Of a stretch of DNA of 36,157 nucleotides, positions 23,870-31,885 are shown one piece after another. Source of the DNA: Pirellulaceae bacterium (GTDB lineage Bacteria > Planctomycetota > Planctomycetia > Pirellulales > Pirellulaceae); the NCBI GenBank assembly GCA_022448645.1, contig JAKVBZ010000052.1:1-36157 (forward strand), read 5' to 3'. The position numbers and the translations under genes were made by a program. Every line of letters begins with the position of its first letter. Within the stretch, counting starts at the first letter, position 1. The notes beneath the pieces are model-generated. The model ran no database searches. It was not told the origin of the DNA and saw only the letters and a list, made by a program, of their open reading frames with translations.

Positions 23870-24232
23870 ATGCCTGACGACCCCACAGGAGTCCATGCGG
23901 ACTATCCAATCACTATCGGATGCCAGGAAGTCAAGCAACTTCAGGACGAACGTGCTTCCTTCTTGCTGCTCGACTGTCGCAATCCAGATGAATTCCAAGC
24001 CGTTCACCTGGAAGGAGCTACTTTGGTCCCGATGCAAGAATTGCCACAACGCATCCACGAAGTGGAACCATTTCGGGATCAGCGAATTGTCGTCTACTGC
24101 CACCTTGGCGGACGCAGTATGCAGGTAACAGAGTGGCTGCGCCACCACGGTTTCCACAAGGCTCAGAACATGGTCGGAGGAATCGATGCATGGGCGTGTA
24201 CCATCGATACTTCACTTCCACGATATCAATAA
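23870..24232 (+). CDS. Single-domain rhodanese (sulfurtransferase)
   Basis: A 120-aa one-domain rhodanese. '[20 protein letters not shown]' is the family entry motif, and the active-site loop 'VYCHLGGRS' holds the persulfide-forming Cys77. '[15 protein letters not shown]' is the usual C-terminal motif. Such proteins carry sulfane sulfur, for example from thiosulfate, to acceptors; the target is not evident. A strong GAGGAG lies 5 nt before the ATG. There is no signal peptide, so it is cytoplasmic. queC starts 19 nt after the stop and is probably co-transcribed. Confidence 0.9.
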   Translation: MPDDPTGVHADYPITIGCQEVKQLQDERASFLLLDCRNPDEFQAVHLEGATLVPMQELPQRIHEVEPFRDQRIVVYCHLGGRSMQVTEWLRHHGFHKAQNMVGGIDAWACTIDTSLPRYQ

Positions 24233-24251
24233 TGGATCTCCGAACTGCACA

Positions 24252-24956
24252 ATGACCTCTTCTCAACGCAAATCCGTGGTGTTGCTCAGTGGTGGTTTGG
24301 ATTCAACAACAACGTTAGCCCTTGCCCAGCGAGACGGGTTCGACGTCTGTTGCCTCACATTTCGCTACGGCCAGCGCCATGACCAGGAGATCAATGCCGC
24401 GCGAACGATTGCTTGCGCAATGGGTGTAACACAACATATCGTCGTCGACATCGACCTCAGCGAATTCGGCGGTTCGGCGCTGACTGATTCCATAGATGTT
24501 CCGAAAGGCAATTCAGTCGAAGACATCGGAAATGAGATTCCCATAACTTACGTTCCGGCTCGCAACACGGTTTTTTTGGCCCTCGCCTTGGCGTGGGCCG
24601 AAGTCCTGGGAGCAGACGACATCTTCATCGGCGTCAACTCGCTCGACTACAGCGGGTACCCAGACTGCCGTCCCGAGTTCGTAGATGCTTTTCAAACCAT
24701 GGCCAATCTGGCTACCAAACGAGCCGTGCAAGGCGAAAAGGTAACCATCCATGCCCCGCTCATTGAGTGGACGAAAGCCGATATCATTCGGGTCGGTTTG
24801 GAACTTGGAATCGATTACAGCGTCACGCGCAGCTGCTATGACCCGCTCTCCGAAGGCGTCGCCTGTGGACGCTGTGACGCCTGCCTGTTGCGATTGAGAG
24901 GTTTCGCGGAAAACCAACAAACAGACCCCGCCCCCTATGCGCCGCAGCGATCCTAA
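24252..24956 (+). CDS. queC: 7-cyano-7-deazaguanine synthase QueC
   Basis: A 234-aa ATP-dependent enzyme that turns 7-carboxy-7-deazaguanine into preQ0 in queuosine (or deazaguanine DNA) synthesis. The PP-loop 'LSGGLDST' is at 12-19. Also seen are 'RYGQRHDQE', '[20 protein letters not shown]', '[17 protein letters not shown]' and '[11 protein letters not shown]'. The four zinc cysteines at the C-terminus are intact: C195, C205, C208 and C211. The start is the ATG at 24252; the frame is open from 24186 but overlaps the rhodanese. queD, queE, queF and tgt are not in the window. No phage or modification island genes are nearby, so tRNA queuosine is the simpler role. Confidence 0.95.
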   Translation: MTSSQRKSVVLLSGGLDSTTTLALAQRDGFDVCCLTFRYGQRHDQEINAARTIACAMGVTQHIVVDIDLSEFGGSALTDSIDVPKGNSVEDIGNEIPITYVPARNTVFLALALAWAEVLGADDIFIGVNSLDYSGYPDCRPEFVDAFQTMANLATKRAVQGEKVTIHAPLIEWTKADIIRVGLELGIDYSVTRSCYDPLSEGVACGRCDACLLRLRGFAENQQTDPAPYAPQRS

Positions 24957-25192
24957 TACCAACGGGGCAAGGATTTCGTAGAGGCCGATCGAGGTCACGA
25001 AAGGGACTTGATTAAACAGGACAAAACTTTCGATTTCAACCAACGAAATCACATTGGAATTCGGCACTGTGACAAGCAACTGAAATTCAGAAATAGATAC
25101 ATTTGCTCGCCTCGGCCAACACATCCATAAACAATCCGGGCTAAGGCACGGCGTTTTTGATTCCATTTCATGCTCCCAACCATTCTCCTCCC

Positions 25193-26170
25193 ATGGCCTT
25201 TGTAATCGGAACCGACGAAGCCGGCTATGGACCGAATCTCGGTCCTTTGGTGATCGGGGGAACTGCCTGGCATATTCAAGATGACAACCAGGATCTTGAT
25301 CTCTACCGTCGCCTGTTAGCAACAGTCACAAAATCTCCAGGGTCCCGTACCACCACATCTCAATTCGTTGTTGCCGACTCGAAGAAACTCTATCAACCCA
25401 GAAAAGGACTCCATCGCCTCGAAAGGGCTCTTTTCCCTTCTTTGCAGGCAACCGGTAAGCAACCGCGGCGCTGGCAGCAGTTATGGTGCGATTTATCTAG
25501 TGAGTCGAAAACAGTGCGACATTCCATTCCGTGGTATCGCCATTTCGACATTGACGTGCCTGTGGATTGCGAATCGGATGAAATCAGTAACCTGCACGAT
25601 TCTTTCCAACGAACGTGTTGCCATGGAGGCGTGCAATTGGCAGCAATTTCCTCAAGCGTCGTCTTTCCCAAGCAGTTCAACAGACTTGTCTTCAAATTGG
25701 GTAAGAAATCTACACTCTTATCGTTAACAACATTAGAACTCATCAAAACCTTAATGGCCCAATCGGGTTGGAGCGATTCATCAGAATCACTCTATGTTTT
25801 CTGTGATAAACACGGAGGCCGAAATCGCTACGGTGCGATGCTACAGCAGGTTTTTCCCGAGTACCTTGTCGAGGTTCATGGCGAGTCTTCGGCCGCAAGC
25901 ATTTACCGGTGGGGACCAACCAACCAACGGGTGGAAATTTCCTTCCAAGCTCGAGGCGAATCCAATCTTGCCACAGCATTGGCCTCGATCACTGCCAAAT
26001 ACCTACGAGAAACGGCCATGATGGCTTTCAATCATTTTTGGAAAGCACAGGTACCTGACCTGAAGCCAACCGCAGGATATCCAACAGATGCTCGTCGTTT
26101 CCTGGAACAGATTGAGTCAACGCAGCAAAAGCTGGGAATCGACAATGATGACTTGTGGCGACAGCGCTAA
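25193..26170 (+). CDS. Divergent RNase HII-like protein
   Basis: A 325-aa protein. The start 'MAFVIGTDEAGYGPNLGPLVIGG' copies the RNase HII opening (G-x-D-E-A-G-x-G-P-x-x-G-P), with the metal pair D8/E9. 'VADSKKLYQ' matches the family 'DSKKL' (59-67), 'VFCDKHGGRNRYG' may supply the third acid (D205), 'ASITAKYLRE' (264-273) matches 'ASI.AK..RD' with Glu in place of the last Asp, and 'GYPTDARRF' matches the family 'GY.T' element. RNase HII is usually 200-220 aa; here about 110 extra residues lie between the second and third motifs. RNase HII cuts RNA-DNA hybrids; this relative may do so or have changed substrate. The ATG at 25193 is chosen because conservation starts there; no ribosome site is obvious. 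Confidence 0.75.
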   Translation: MAFVIGTDEAGYGPNLGPLVIGGTAWHIQDDNQDLDLYRRLLATVTKSPGSRTTTSQFVVADSKKLYQPRKGLHRLERALFPSLQATGKQPRRWQQLWCDLSSESKTVRHSIPWYRHFDIDVPVDCESDEISNLHDSFQRTCCHGGVQLAAISSSVVFPKQFNRLVFKLGKKSTLLSLTTLELIKTLMAQSGWSDSSESLYVFCDKHGGRNRYGAMLQQVFPEYLVEVHGESSAASIYRWGPTNQRVEISFQARGESNLATALASITAKYLRETAMMAFNHFWKAQVPDLKPTAGYPTDARRFLEQIESTQQKLGIDNDDLWRQR

Positions 26171-26297
26171 TGAAGCCTATGGATCCAAATAGCAAGATTT
26201 GGTTCCACCACCGCCGTTTATTATTCTGAATTCAGAGACCACGGCTTCTAGGAGTCCACCATCTCACATCCTGCATCCATTCCACCCCGAAGGCGGT

Positions 26298-29078
26298 CTA
26301 CCACCTAGCAACCACCTGAGCAAACTCATGAGCAGACATCTCCAAACGAACGGCACCATCCTCGACAGCACAGTCAACCATCTGCTGTCCCTCAAAGTTG
26401 GTCTTTTCTGCCTGAGCTATAGTGCGAAAGAAACTTAATCGACACGAAGCTTGTCGTCCTTCTGTTTCCAACACGCGTGTACAAAATCCACAAAGTCGAT
26501 CGTTTTCCCAAAGAGGTTTCAGGTAGGTTAACTGAACGTTTTTCACATCGGCGTGCACAAACCAACCACTTCCCGCTGAACGTGGTGGTCCACAGACATC
26601 TGGAACAGAAGTTAACGGCGCCACAAATCCAATCGCATGAGGCAACGCATGAGTCAGGTCGACTCCTATACCAAAACGGAATTGACGACACTGCTCACCC
26701 TTTACCACCGCCAAAGTATCCAGATGCCGGGAACCGGAACGACAATGAAATGGCAAGCCCCCCGTCAGAATGGTAATTGGCCCATCTGCCGTATCAATCT
26801 CTACGTACGAAGAAGCTTGAAAACGGTCTGCGTCCGTAGACTGACGTGACCACGCCAGATCCCGATACAATAAAGCCGCTTCTTGGCTCCAGGCAAACCT
26901 CATCCCCAAATACGACTGCCACGGATCGTCACCCAATTGGCACACGTCTTGAACCGTCAAGTCCACACTCAAAACACGGCTACCACGGGCCAAGCGATAA
27001 ACTTGCCGGAACCGTGCCTGAGTAACGCCATGGTGGTCAACCAATCGTCCGTCACAGGTAATTTCACCAAGCACCGCCGATGCACACGTGATGGCAACCC
27101 GATCGGCCACCATGGCAGTATACGGTTTTTGTTGGCCACCAACTTGCCTCACTGCGAGTTGCTGCGACAATCGGTTGCCACGATGGACAAAGTCATAAAT
27201 GGCTTTCAAAGTCCCCTTCTCCGGGTCAATGAGAACCTCCATATGTTCGTTACGAAGCACATCACCTTCGGCCAAAGGCCGCGATCGTTGCGAACTGGAA
27301 GAAACTGTTTCCGTGTATGGCGACCAGACAAATCCCACAGCGGGAACGTCGACAACGGCTTCCTGCCTTTTGCCTTCATTGGTAGCAGAGTAGACACAAG
27401 GATCATTCGTGGACAACATCTGTCCATCTGTTTTCACTCGTTCGCGTCGAGAAAACGCAAACGGATTCCATAAGAACACGCCCTTGGCAGGATCCGCTGT
27501 GTTTTCAGTTAAAGCCTCCGCAACAGCATGAGCGGCTGAATGTTTTTTTTCGCCTGAGGCACCTTGTACTTCGTCTGTGTCGTCCGGACCGCTGCTCACC
27601 TGATGTGGCGGCTTTGACTGCTCTCCCGATGCAGAGGGCAACAGCGCAAGCAGGCTTTGTGTGATGACTTCACTTTCTTTTTGAACATCGCGCTGATATC
27701 GCTCTACCCATCCCGTGATCGGTCCGACGACCGCCTCTCCGGCATCAACTGATTGCCGCAAATAAGGAGAACGATATTGGTCTGTAGAAAAGCGGCCTCC
27801 GTGTGCTGCATAGTCGGTATCTTGCAAATATTCGTCCAACGTCACAAATTTCCCCAGAACGGGAACATACTGCGAGATCCGGCGCAGATCATCACAGTAG
27901 TCAGCCGCCTGACCCGGCCAATGGGCAAGGCATACGGAAGCCAAATGATCCAAATTCATCGCGTCGCCTAATCGATCGGCGTAGTACAAAAACGTTTCGG
28001 GACTTGACGCATCGACTGGAATACGCCCGAAAGCCTCGATCGTGCTCCCGTCGATGCCTTCCCAGTAGAACTTGGATTCATCTGCACGAGGAAATTGTCC
28101 GTCGTCCAACGTGGCATGGAGGACACCAGTGAATCCAAGTTTTTCGAGCATCTGTGGGAGACGCGTGGTCAGACCGAACTGCCTACGTCCGAACACGTTC
28201 GGCCGTTGTCCCAACAGCCTTTGATAAGTGGCCAAGCCCCGTTGCAGGTTTTGCAAAATCGCTTCCATAGAACAATGTGGCAGCGGATTCTCTTCATATT
28301 CACCTCCCACCAATGTAACTGTCCCTGATTCCAACGACCGTCGTAGTGCCGTCAGCGCCTCTGGAGAATGCTCCGACATCTGTTCTACAGTCGAAGCCGA
28401 AATGAGAAGACTCTTAGGCGAACTCGATTCCAACTCACGAATCAGCTCGCTGCCCATCGTGCTAGGCGCCACCAACAGCAAATCAACGACGTACGCTTCG
28501 ACTGGATAATAATGATCTCTCGCTTGGGCCAGTGCGTCGAAACACTTCACCAATCGTTCTCGGACCTCAGTATGATTCCCAGCCAACAGTGCATCGGCGG
28601 CTGCGACCGCTTGCTGCTGAAAAAAACCTCTGTCCAAGGTACTCGAATACTGTAACTTCTGTGTTAGTAGTTCAACTTGCAAGAAACAATAACCTAGCGC
28701 CAAGAAATCGGCCGCAGCCTCGTCATGCCAGTCCCGCCAATCATCCTCCAAACAATCTAAGAACGCATGTTCCCATGTCGCCCTTGAAGAAAATCCTTGA
28801 ACTCTTCGAACTGCATCGTTCACACCGAACTGGTGCAAATCAGATTCCGCGTTCGCTTCGCTTGGTGCCGGAATGGCCAGCAGCGTATCGTCGGTAAGTG
28901 GCGGCGATTTGGTTGCGGTCCACCGCCTAGGAAGCTGACGTGTGGCACTCAGCAAGCGAGGATGCCAAAGTGCTGACCAACAAGCCAACATCGAATCGGC
29001 CTCGCTTGCGTGAAGTCCAGGAGGCAAGCTGTTCAGATCCGAACCAGGCCAGTACATGAGCAGCTGTGAAAAACTCAT
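26298..29078 (-). CDS. Large GH38-like (alpha-mannosidase superfamily) protein
   Basis: A 926-aa cytoplasmic-looking protein without a signal peptide. The N-terminal region opens 'MYWPGSDLNSLPPGLHASEA'. The central part has GH38-type features: 'GGEYEENPLPHCSMEAILQN' (a family GH38 glycosidase has its Asp-containing site near here) and 'FGRRQFGLTTRLPQMLEKLG', like the GH38 'D.FG....LPQ.L...G' motif. A low-complexity linker (about residues 500-540) leads to a beta-rich C-terminal half ('GVFLWNPFAFSRRERV', 'LIDPEKGTLKAIYD'), as in mannosidase C-terminal domains. The catalytic 'ND' nucleophile is not seen, so activity is uncertain. The ATG at 29078 is preferred to an in-frame TTG at 29114. It converges on the RNase HII-like gene. 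Confidence 0.6.
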   Translation of the reverse strand: MSFSQLLMYWPGSDLNSLPPGLHASEADSMLACWSALWHPRLLSATRQLPRRWTATKSPPLTDDTLLAIPAPSEANAESDLHQFGVNDAVRRVQGFSSRATWEHAFLDCLEDDWRDWHDEAAADFLALGYCFLQVELLTQKLQYSSTLDRGFFQQQAVAAADALLAGNHTEVRERLVKCFDALAQARDHYYPVEAYVVDLLLVAPSTMGSELIRELESSSPKSLLISASTVEQMSEHSPEALTALRRSLESGTVTLVGGEYEENPLPHCSMEAILQNLQRGLATYQRLLGQRPNVFGRRQFGLTTRLPQMLEKLGFTGVLHATLDDGQFPRADESKFYWEGIDGSTIEAFGRIPVDASSPETFLYYADRLGDAMNLDHLASVCLAHWPGQAADYCDDLRRISQYVPVLGKFVTLDEYLQDTDYAAHGGRFSTDQYRSPYLRQSVDAGEAVVGPITGWVERYQRDVQKESEVITQSLLALLPSASGEQSKPPHQVSSGPDDTDEVQGASGEKKHSAAHAVAEALTENTADPAKGVFLWNPFAFSRRERVKTDGQMLSTNDPCVYSATNEGKRQEAVVDVPAVGFVWSPYTETVSSSSQRSRPLAEGDVLRNEHMEVLIDPEKGTLKAIYDFVHRGNRLSQQLAVRQVGGQQKPYTAMVADRVAITCASAVLGEITCDGRLVDHHGVTQARFRQVYRLARGSRVLSVDLTVQDVCQLGDDPWQSYLGMRFAWSQEAALLYRDLAWSRQSTDADRFQASSYVEIDTADGPITILTGGLPFHCRSGSRHLDTLAVVKGEQCRQFRFGIGVDLTHALPHAIGFVAPLTSVPDVCGPPRSAGSGWFVHADVKNVQLTYLKPLWENDRLCGFCTRVLETEGRQASCRLSFFRTIAQAEKTNFEGQQMVDCAVEDGAVRLEMSAHEFAQVVARW

Positions 29079-29169
29079 GGAGCTATCGTTTTTCCTCAAC
29101 CAACGGCGAGACAAATTCTAATCTTCGGAGTGTCTTTTTCTTTGGTTGGCATAAGACATGCATCCGTGA

Positions 29170-29220
29170 CATGTCACCGTGACATGCAAAAGGTCGGCCG
29201 ACCAGATAATCGGTATTATC
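29170..29220. promoter_or_regulatory. Cluster of three perfect palindromes, candidate operator array
   Basis: CATGTCAC-C-GTGACATG (29170-29186), GGTCGGCCGACC (29192-29203) and GATAAT-CGGT-ATTATC (29205-29220) lie side by side within 51 bp. The first is flanked by a 10-bp direct repeat, CCGTGACATG. The cluster lies about 90 bp upstream of the GH38-like gene start and 190 bp upstream of the pilM promoter. Different sequences in each dyad suggest different binding factors or a DNA structure rather than one repeated site. Confidence 0.45.
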
Positions 29221-29409
29221 GTTGTCACCCTACCGTGTCGAGACTTGTTGTCATCTTTCTTGCCACCACGAGGACCACAATAGCTGCTGACGGTAGACAC
29301 GTCGAGGGACCCACGGTGAAGCTTTAAGTTTACCATTTCAGCGTCTGAGCGAGACGTGTTGAAATCGACAAAATCAGCCTTAAACACTTTGTATTAAGAG
29401 AAGGATTAA

Positions 29410-29439
29410 TTGACAGTTGCCTGGCAAAAGCGATAGAAT
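29410..29439 (+). promoter_or_regulatory. Sigma-70-like promoter of the pilM operon
   Basis: A perfect TTGACA (29410-29415), an 18-bp spacer and TAGAAT (29434-29439), one mismatch from consensus. The expected leader is about 120 nt to the pilM ATG at 29568. This is the best promoter in the window. Confidence 0.65.
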
Positions 29440-29567
29440 AATAATAGGGTTACAGAGGCCTACGTCTATGTGCTTCCGATCGGTGGCACCCAGTCAACAA
29501 ACAGGGCTGTGTCACAAGTTGTGCACATCAATCAGCCCGCGGAACAGGCAGAAGGGATCAGGTCGAA

Positions 29568-31883
29568 ATGGCCAAGAGTAGTGCTGTGTGGGGCATTGAA
29601 ATCGGTCAAAGCTCTTTGAAAGCGCTTCGTTGCACCAACGGCGATGGTGATGAAGGACTGTCGGCGCTGGCTTTCGACCACATCGAGTATCCACAGATTC
29701 TCAGTCAAGCCGACGCGGATCCAGCCACTCTAATCAGTGAAGCGTTAGAGCTGTTCTTGTCCCGCAACGAAATTCGGGGGGACCGTGTAGCCGTTTCAGT
29801 TTCCGGACAAAATGGTCTGGCCCGATTCATCAAATTGCCGCCGGTCGAATCGAAAAAACTAGCAGCCATCGTCAGCTACGAGGCCAAGCAGCAGATTCCC
29901 TTTCCATTAGAAGAAGTCGTTTGGGACTATCAGAAGATGCCTGGCGGAAGTGAAGAAGAAGGCTTCGCGCTGGAAACGGAAGTCGGCTTGTTTGCCATGA
30001 AGCGTGATCAGTTGTTTCGCGCCATCCAGCCTCTCGAAGAAGCAGGAATCGAACTGGATGTGATTCAGCTTGCACCGCTGGCATTGTTTAACTTCGCAGT
30101 CTTCGACCAGATATTGGATTTACCAGCTCCGGAAGAGTACGATCCCGACTCACCTCCTCAGTCGATGGCAATTGTTTCGGTCGGTACAGACGCTACCGAT
30201 CTCGTCATCACAAATGGCTACCGGGTCTGGCAGCGCAGTATTCCCTTGGGCGGTAATCACTTTACAAAACAACTCACGAAAGAACTCAAGCTGACGTTTG
30301 CCAAGGCAGAGCACTTAAAACGCAACGCGCAGGAGGCACAAGACTCAAAAGCGGTCTTTCAAGCGATGCGGCCGGTATTCAAGGAATTGGTAACCGAACT
30401 GCAACGCTCGATTGGTTTTTTCCAGAGTTTGGATCGCAATGCCAAAATCTCGCAATTAATGGTACTAGGAAATGCGTTCAAGCTGCCCGGATTAGCACAA
30501 TATATCGAAAAGAGTTTGGGAATTTCTCTTCATCCGATTGACAGGTTAAATCGTCTTTCTGGAGAAGACGTGGTTTCGACTCCGACGTTCGACGACAACA
30601 TTCTAACGTTCCCCGTCTGCTACGGCTTGTGTGTTCAAGGTCTGAATCAGTCCACCATACACACCAATTTGATTCCACGAGAAATCGTTCGCCGTCGGAT
30701 GATCCGGCAGAAAAAACCGTGGGTTGTGTCTGCCGTTGCTGTGCTCTTATTGGGACTGATGTGCAATTACTTTTTCGCTTGGAACGCTTGGTCGAAAGTC
30801 CGGGATAGCCTTTTCGCACAGGTCTTGAATCAAGCCAAAACAGTACAGCAGCGCAGTCAAAGCCTACAACAAACGGATCAGCAAAAGATCGCACAATACG
30901 AAACTTTGAAAACCATCGGTGACGCCATCGTGGTGGACGATGAGGGTCGCCGACTCATGCCCGAGCTTGTGAGGGCGGTCTACACGGCCCTTCCGCAAGA
31001 TCCCGACGCGAACACGGAGGAATATTTCCTGAAACCGTTCGACAAACGGCGCAACCTTTTTATTCGCTCTGTCGAATCTCAATACTTCGAAAACCTTTCT
31101 ATGTGGTGGAATACCGAATTAGAGAAGCGTTACGAAGCTGGTAGAAAAGGCGAAGACGTTGAGGTCGACGACCCTGCTGACGGTGACCCCAATTTAGCGA
31201 CTGCCGGCGATCCCAACCAAGCGAGTGGTCAGCCAACCGCAACCCAACCTAACGCGACGCAACCCACACCCGCGACGCCCCCTAATCAAGCCCCTTCCGG
31301 CGCACCTGCTGGCGGCATGACTGGCTCCACGTCGGGTGCTCAAGGAACGGCAGGCAAATCAGGTCCTCAAGGTGCCGGTTGGGTGTATGAACTAACAGGG
31401 CATCACTTCTACAACAGCGAAAGCGGGAACGCCGGACAAGCTTACGTCCGGAACACATTGATCCGGTCACTCATGGATGGCACCATCGAACTTCCAGATG
31501 GTCCTGAAGGTAAAGTCGTTGAAGTGACCATGGAAGAGCTGGGGATCCGTTTCCCCGTACTGGTGAATTCTCCTCCGATTCAAAAAGTCGAAATGCCCAA
31601 TCCCGCATTTACGCAAGAGATTGCTGAAAAGATACGTCAACTGCGGATGGAAACCGAAGAAGACATTACCGCTGAACTGGAAAACTTCCCTCCCGAAACA
31701 ATACCAGTGAAAGGTTGTATGTTCACCGTTCAATTTTGTTGGCAGGAAACCCCAGTGTCCAAACGACAAGAAGAACGGTTGGAAAAAGAAAAGGAAGAGG
31801 AGAAAGCGGAAGCAAACGGTCTGGCGGGCACAGGTAACGAATCCGGAGTCGCGCGCAGTGGCGGTTCACCAGAAAGGCGATAG
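29568..31883 (+). CDS. pilM: PilM-like ATPase-fold protein fused to a membrane-anchored C-terminal half
   Basis: A 771-aa protein, about twice the usual PilM (350 aa). Residues 1-360 are an actin-like (ASKHA) PilM domain: 'VWGIEIGQSSLKALRC', 'SYEAKQQIPFPLEEVVWDYQ', 'MAIVSVGTDATDLVI', 'PLGGNHFTKQLTKELKL', 'MVLGNAFKLPGLAQYI'. A membrane helix near 385-405 ('VVSAVAVLLLGLMCNYFF') and a coiled coil follow, as in PilN. Then come a Pro/Thr/Gly/Gln-rich linker (about 535-600), a globular part ('GWVYELTGHHFYN') and a Lys/Glu-rich tail. PilM and PilN form the inner-membrane platform of type IV pili and type II secretion; here they seem joined. It is preceded by a good promoter and followed by the next gene after 2 nt. 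Confidence 0.85.
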   Translation: MAKSSAVWGIEIGQSSLKALRCTNGDGDEGLSALAFDHIEYPQILSQADADPATLISEALELFLSRNEIRGDRVAVSVSGQNGLARFIKLPPVESKKLAAIVSYEAKQQIPFPLEEVVWDYQKMPGGSEEEGFALETEVGLFAMKRDQLFRAIQPLEEAGIELDVIQLAPLALFNFAVFDQILDLPAPEEYDPDSPPQSMAIVSVGTDATDLVITNGYRVWQRSIPLGGNHFTKQLTKELKLTFAKAEHLKRNAQEAQDSKAVFQAMRPVFKELVTELQRSIGFFQSLDRNAKISQLMVLGNAFKLPGLAQYIEKSLGISLHPIDRLNRLSGEDVVSTPTFDDNILTFPVCYGLCVQGLNQSTIHTNLIPREIVRRRMIRQKKPWVVSAVAVLLLGLMCNYFFAWNAWSKVRDSLFAQVLNQAKTVQQRSQSLQQTDQQKIAQYETLKTIGDAIVVDDEGRRLMPELVRAVYTALPQDPDANTEEYFLKPFDKRRNLFIRSVESQYFENLSMWWNTELEKRYEAGRKGEDVEVDDPADGDPNLATAGDPNQASGQPTATQPNATQPTPATPPNQAPSGAPAGGMTGSTSGAQGTAGKSGPQGAGWVYELTGHHFYNSESGNAGQAYVRNTLIRSLMDGTIELPDGPEGKVVEVTMEELGIRFPVLVNSPPIQKVEMPNPAFTQEIAEKIRQLRMETEEDITAELENFPPETIPVKGCMFTVQFCWQETPVSKRQEERLEKEKEEEKAEANGLAGTGNESGVARSGGSPERR

Positions 31884-31885
31884 TC

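Larger units (their letters stand above)
29079..29567. other. Control region between the GH38-like gene and the pilM operon
   Basis: This 489-bp divergent spacer contains the cluster of three palindromes (29170-29220) nearer the GH38-like gene and a strong promoter (29410-29439) serving pilM. No gene was found inside it. Confidence 0.5.

Noticed and set aside
26225..26236. 12-bp palindrome TCTGAATTCAGA between convergent genes
   Set aside because: Perfect but isolated, in a convergent spacer with no T-run; no functional argument can be made.
26883..27473. 196-aa plus-strand open frame opposite the GH38-like gene
   Set aside because: A shadow of the minus-strand gene; no start signal and no domain.
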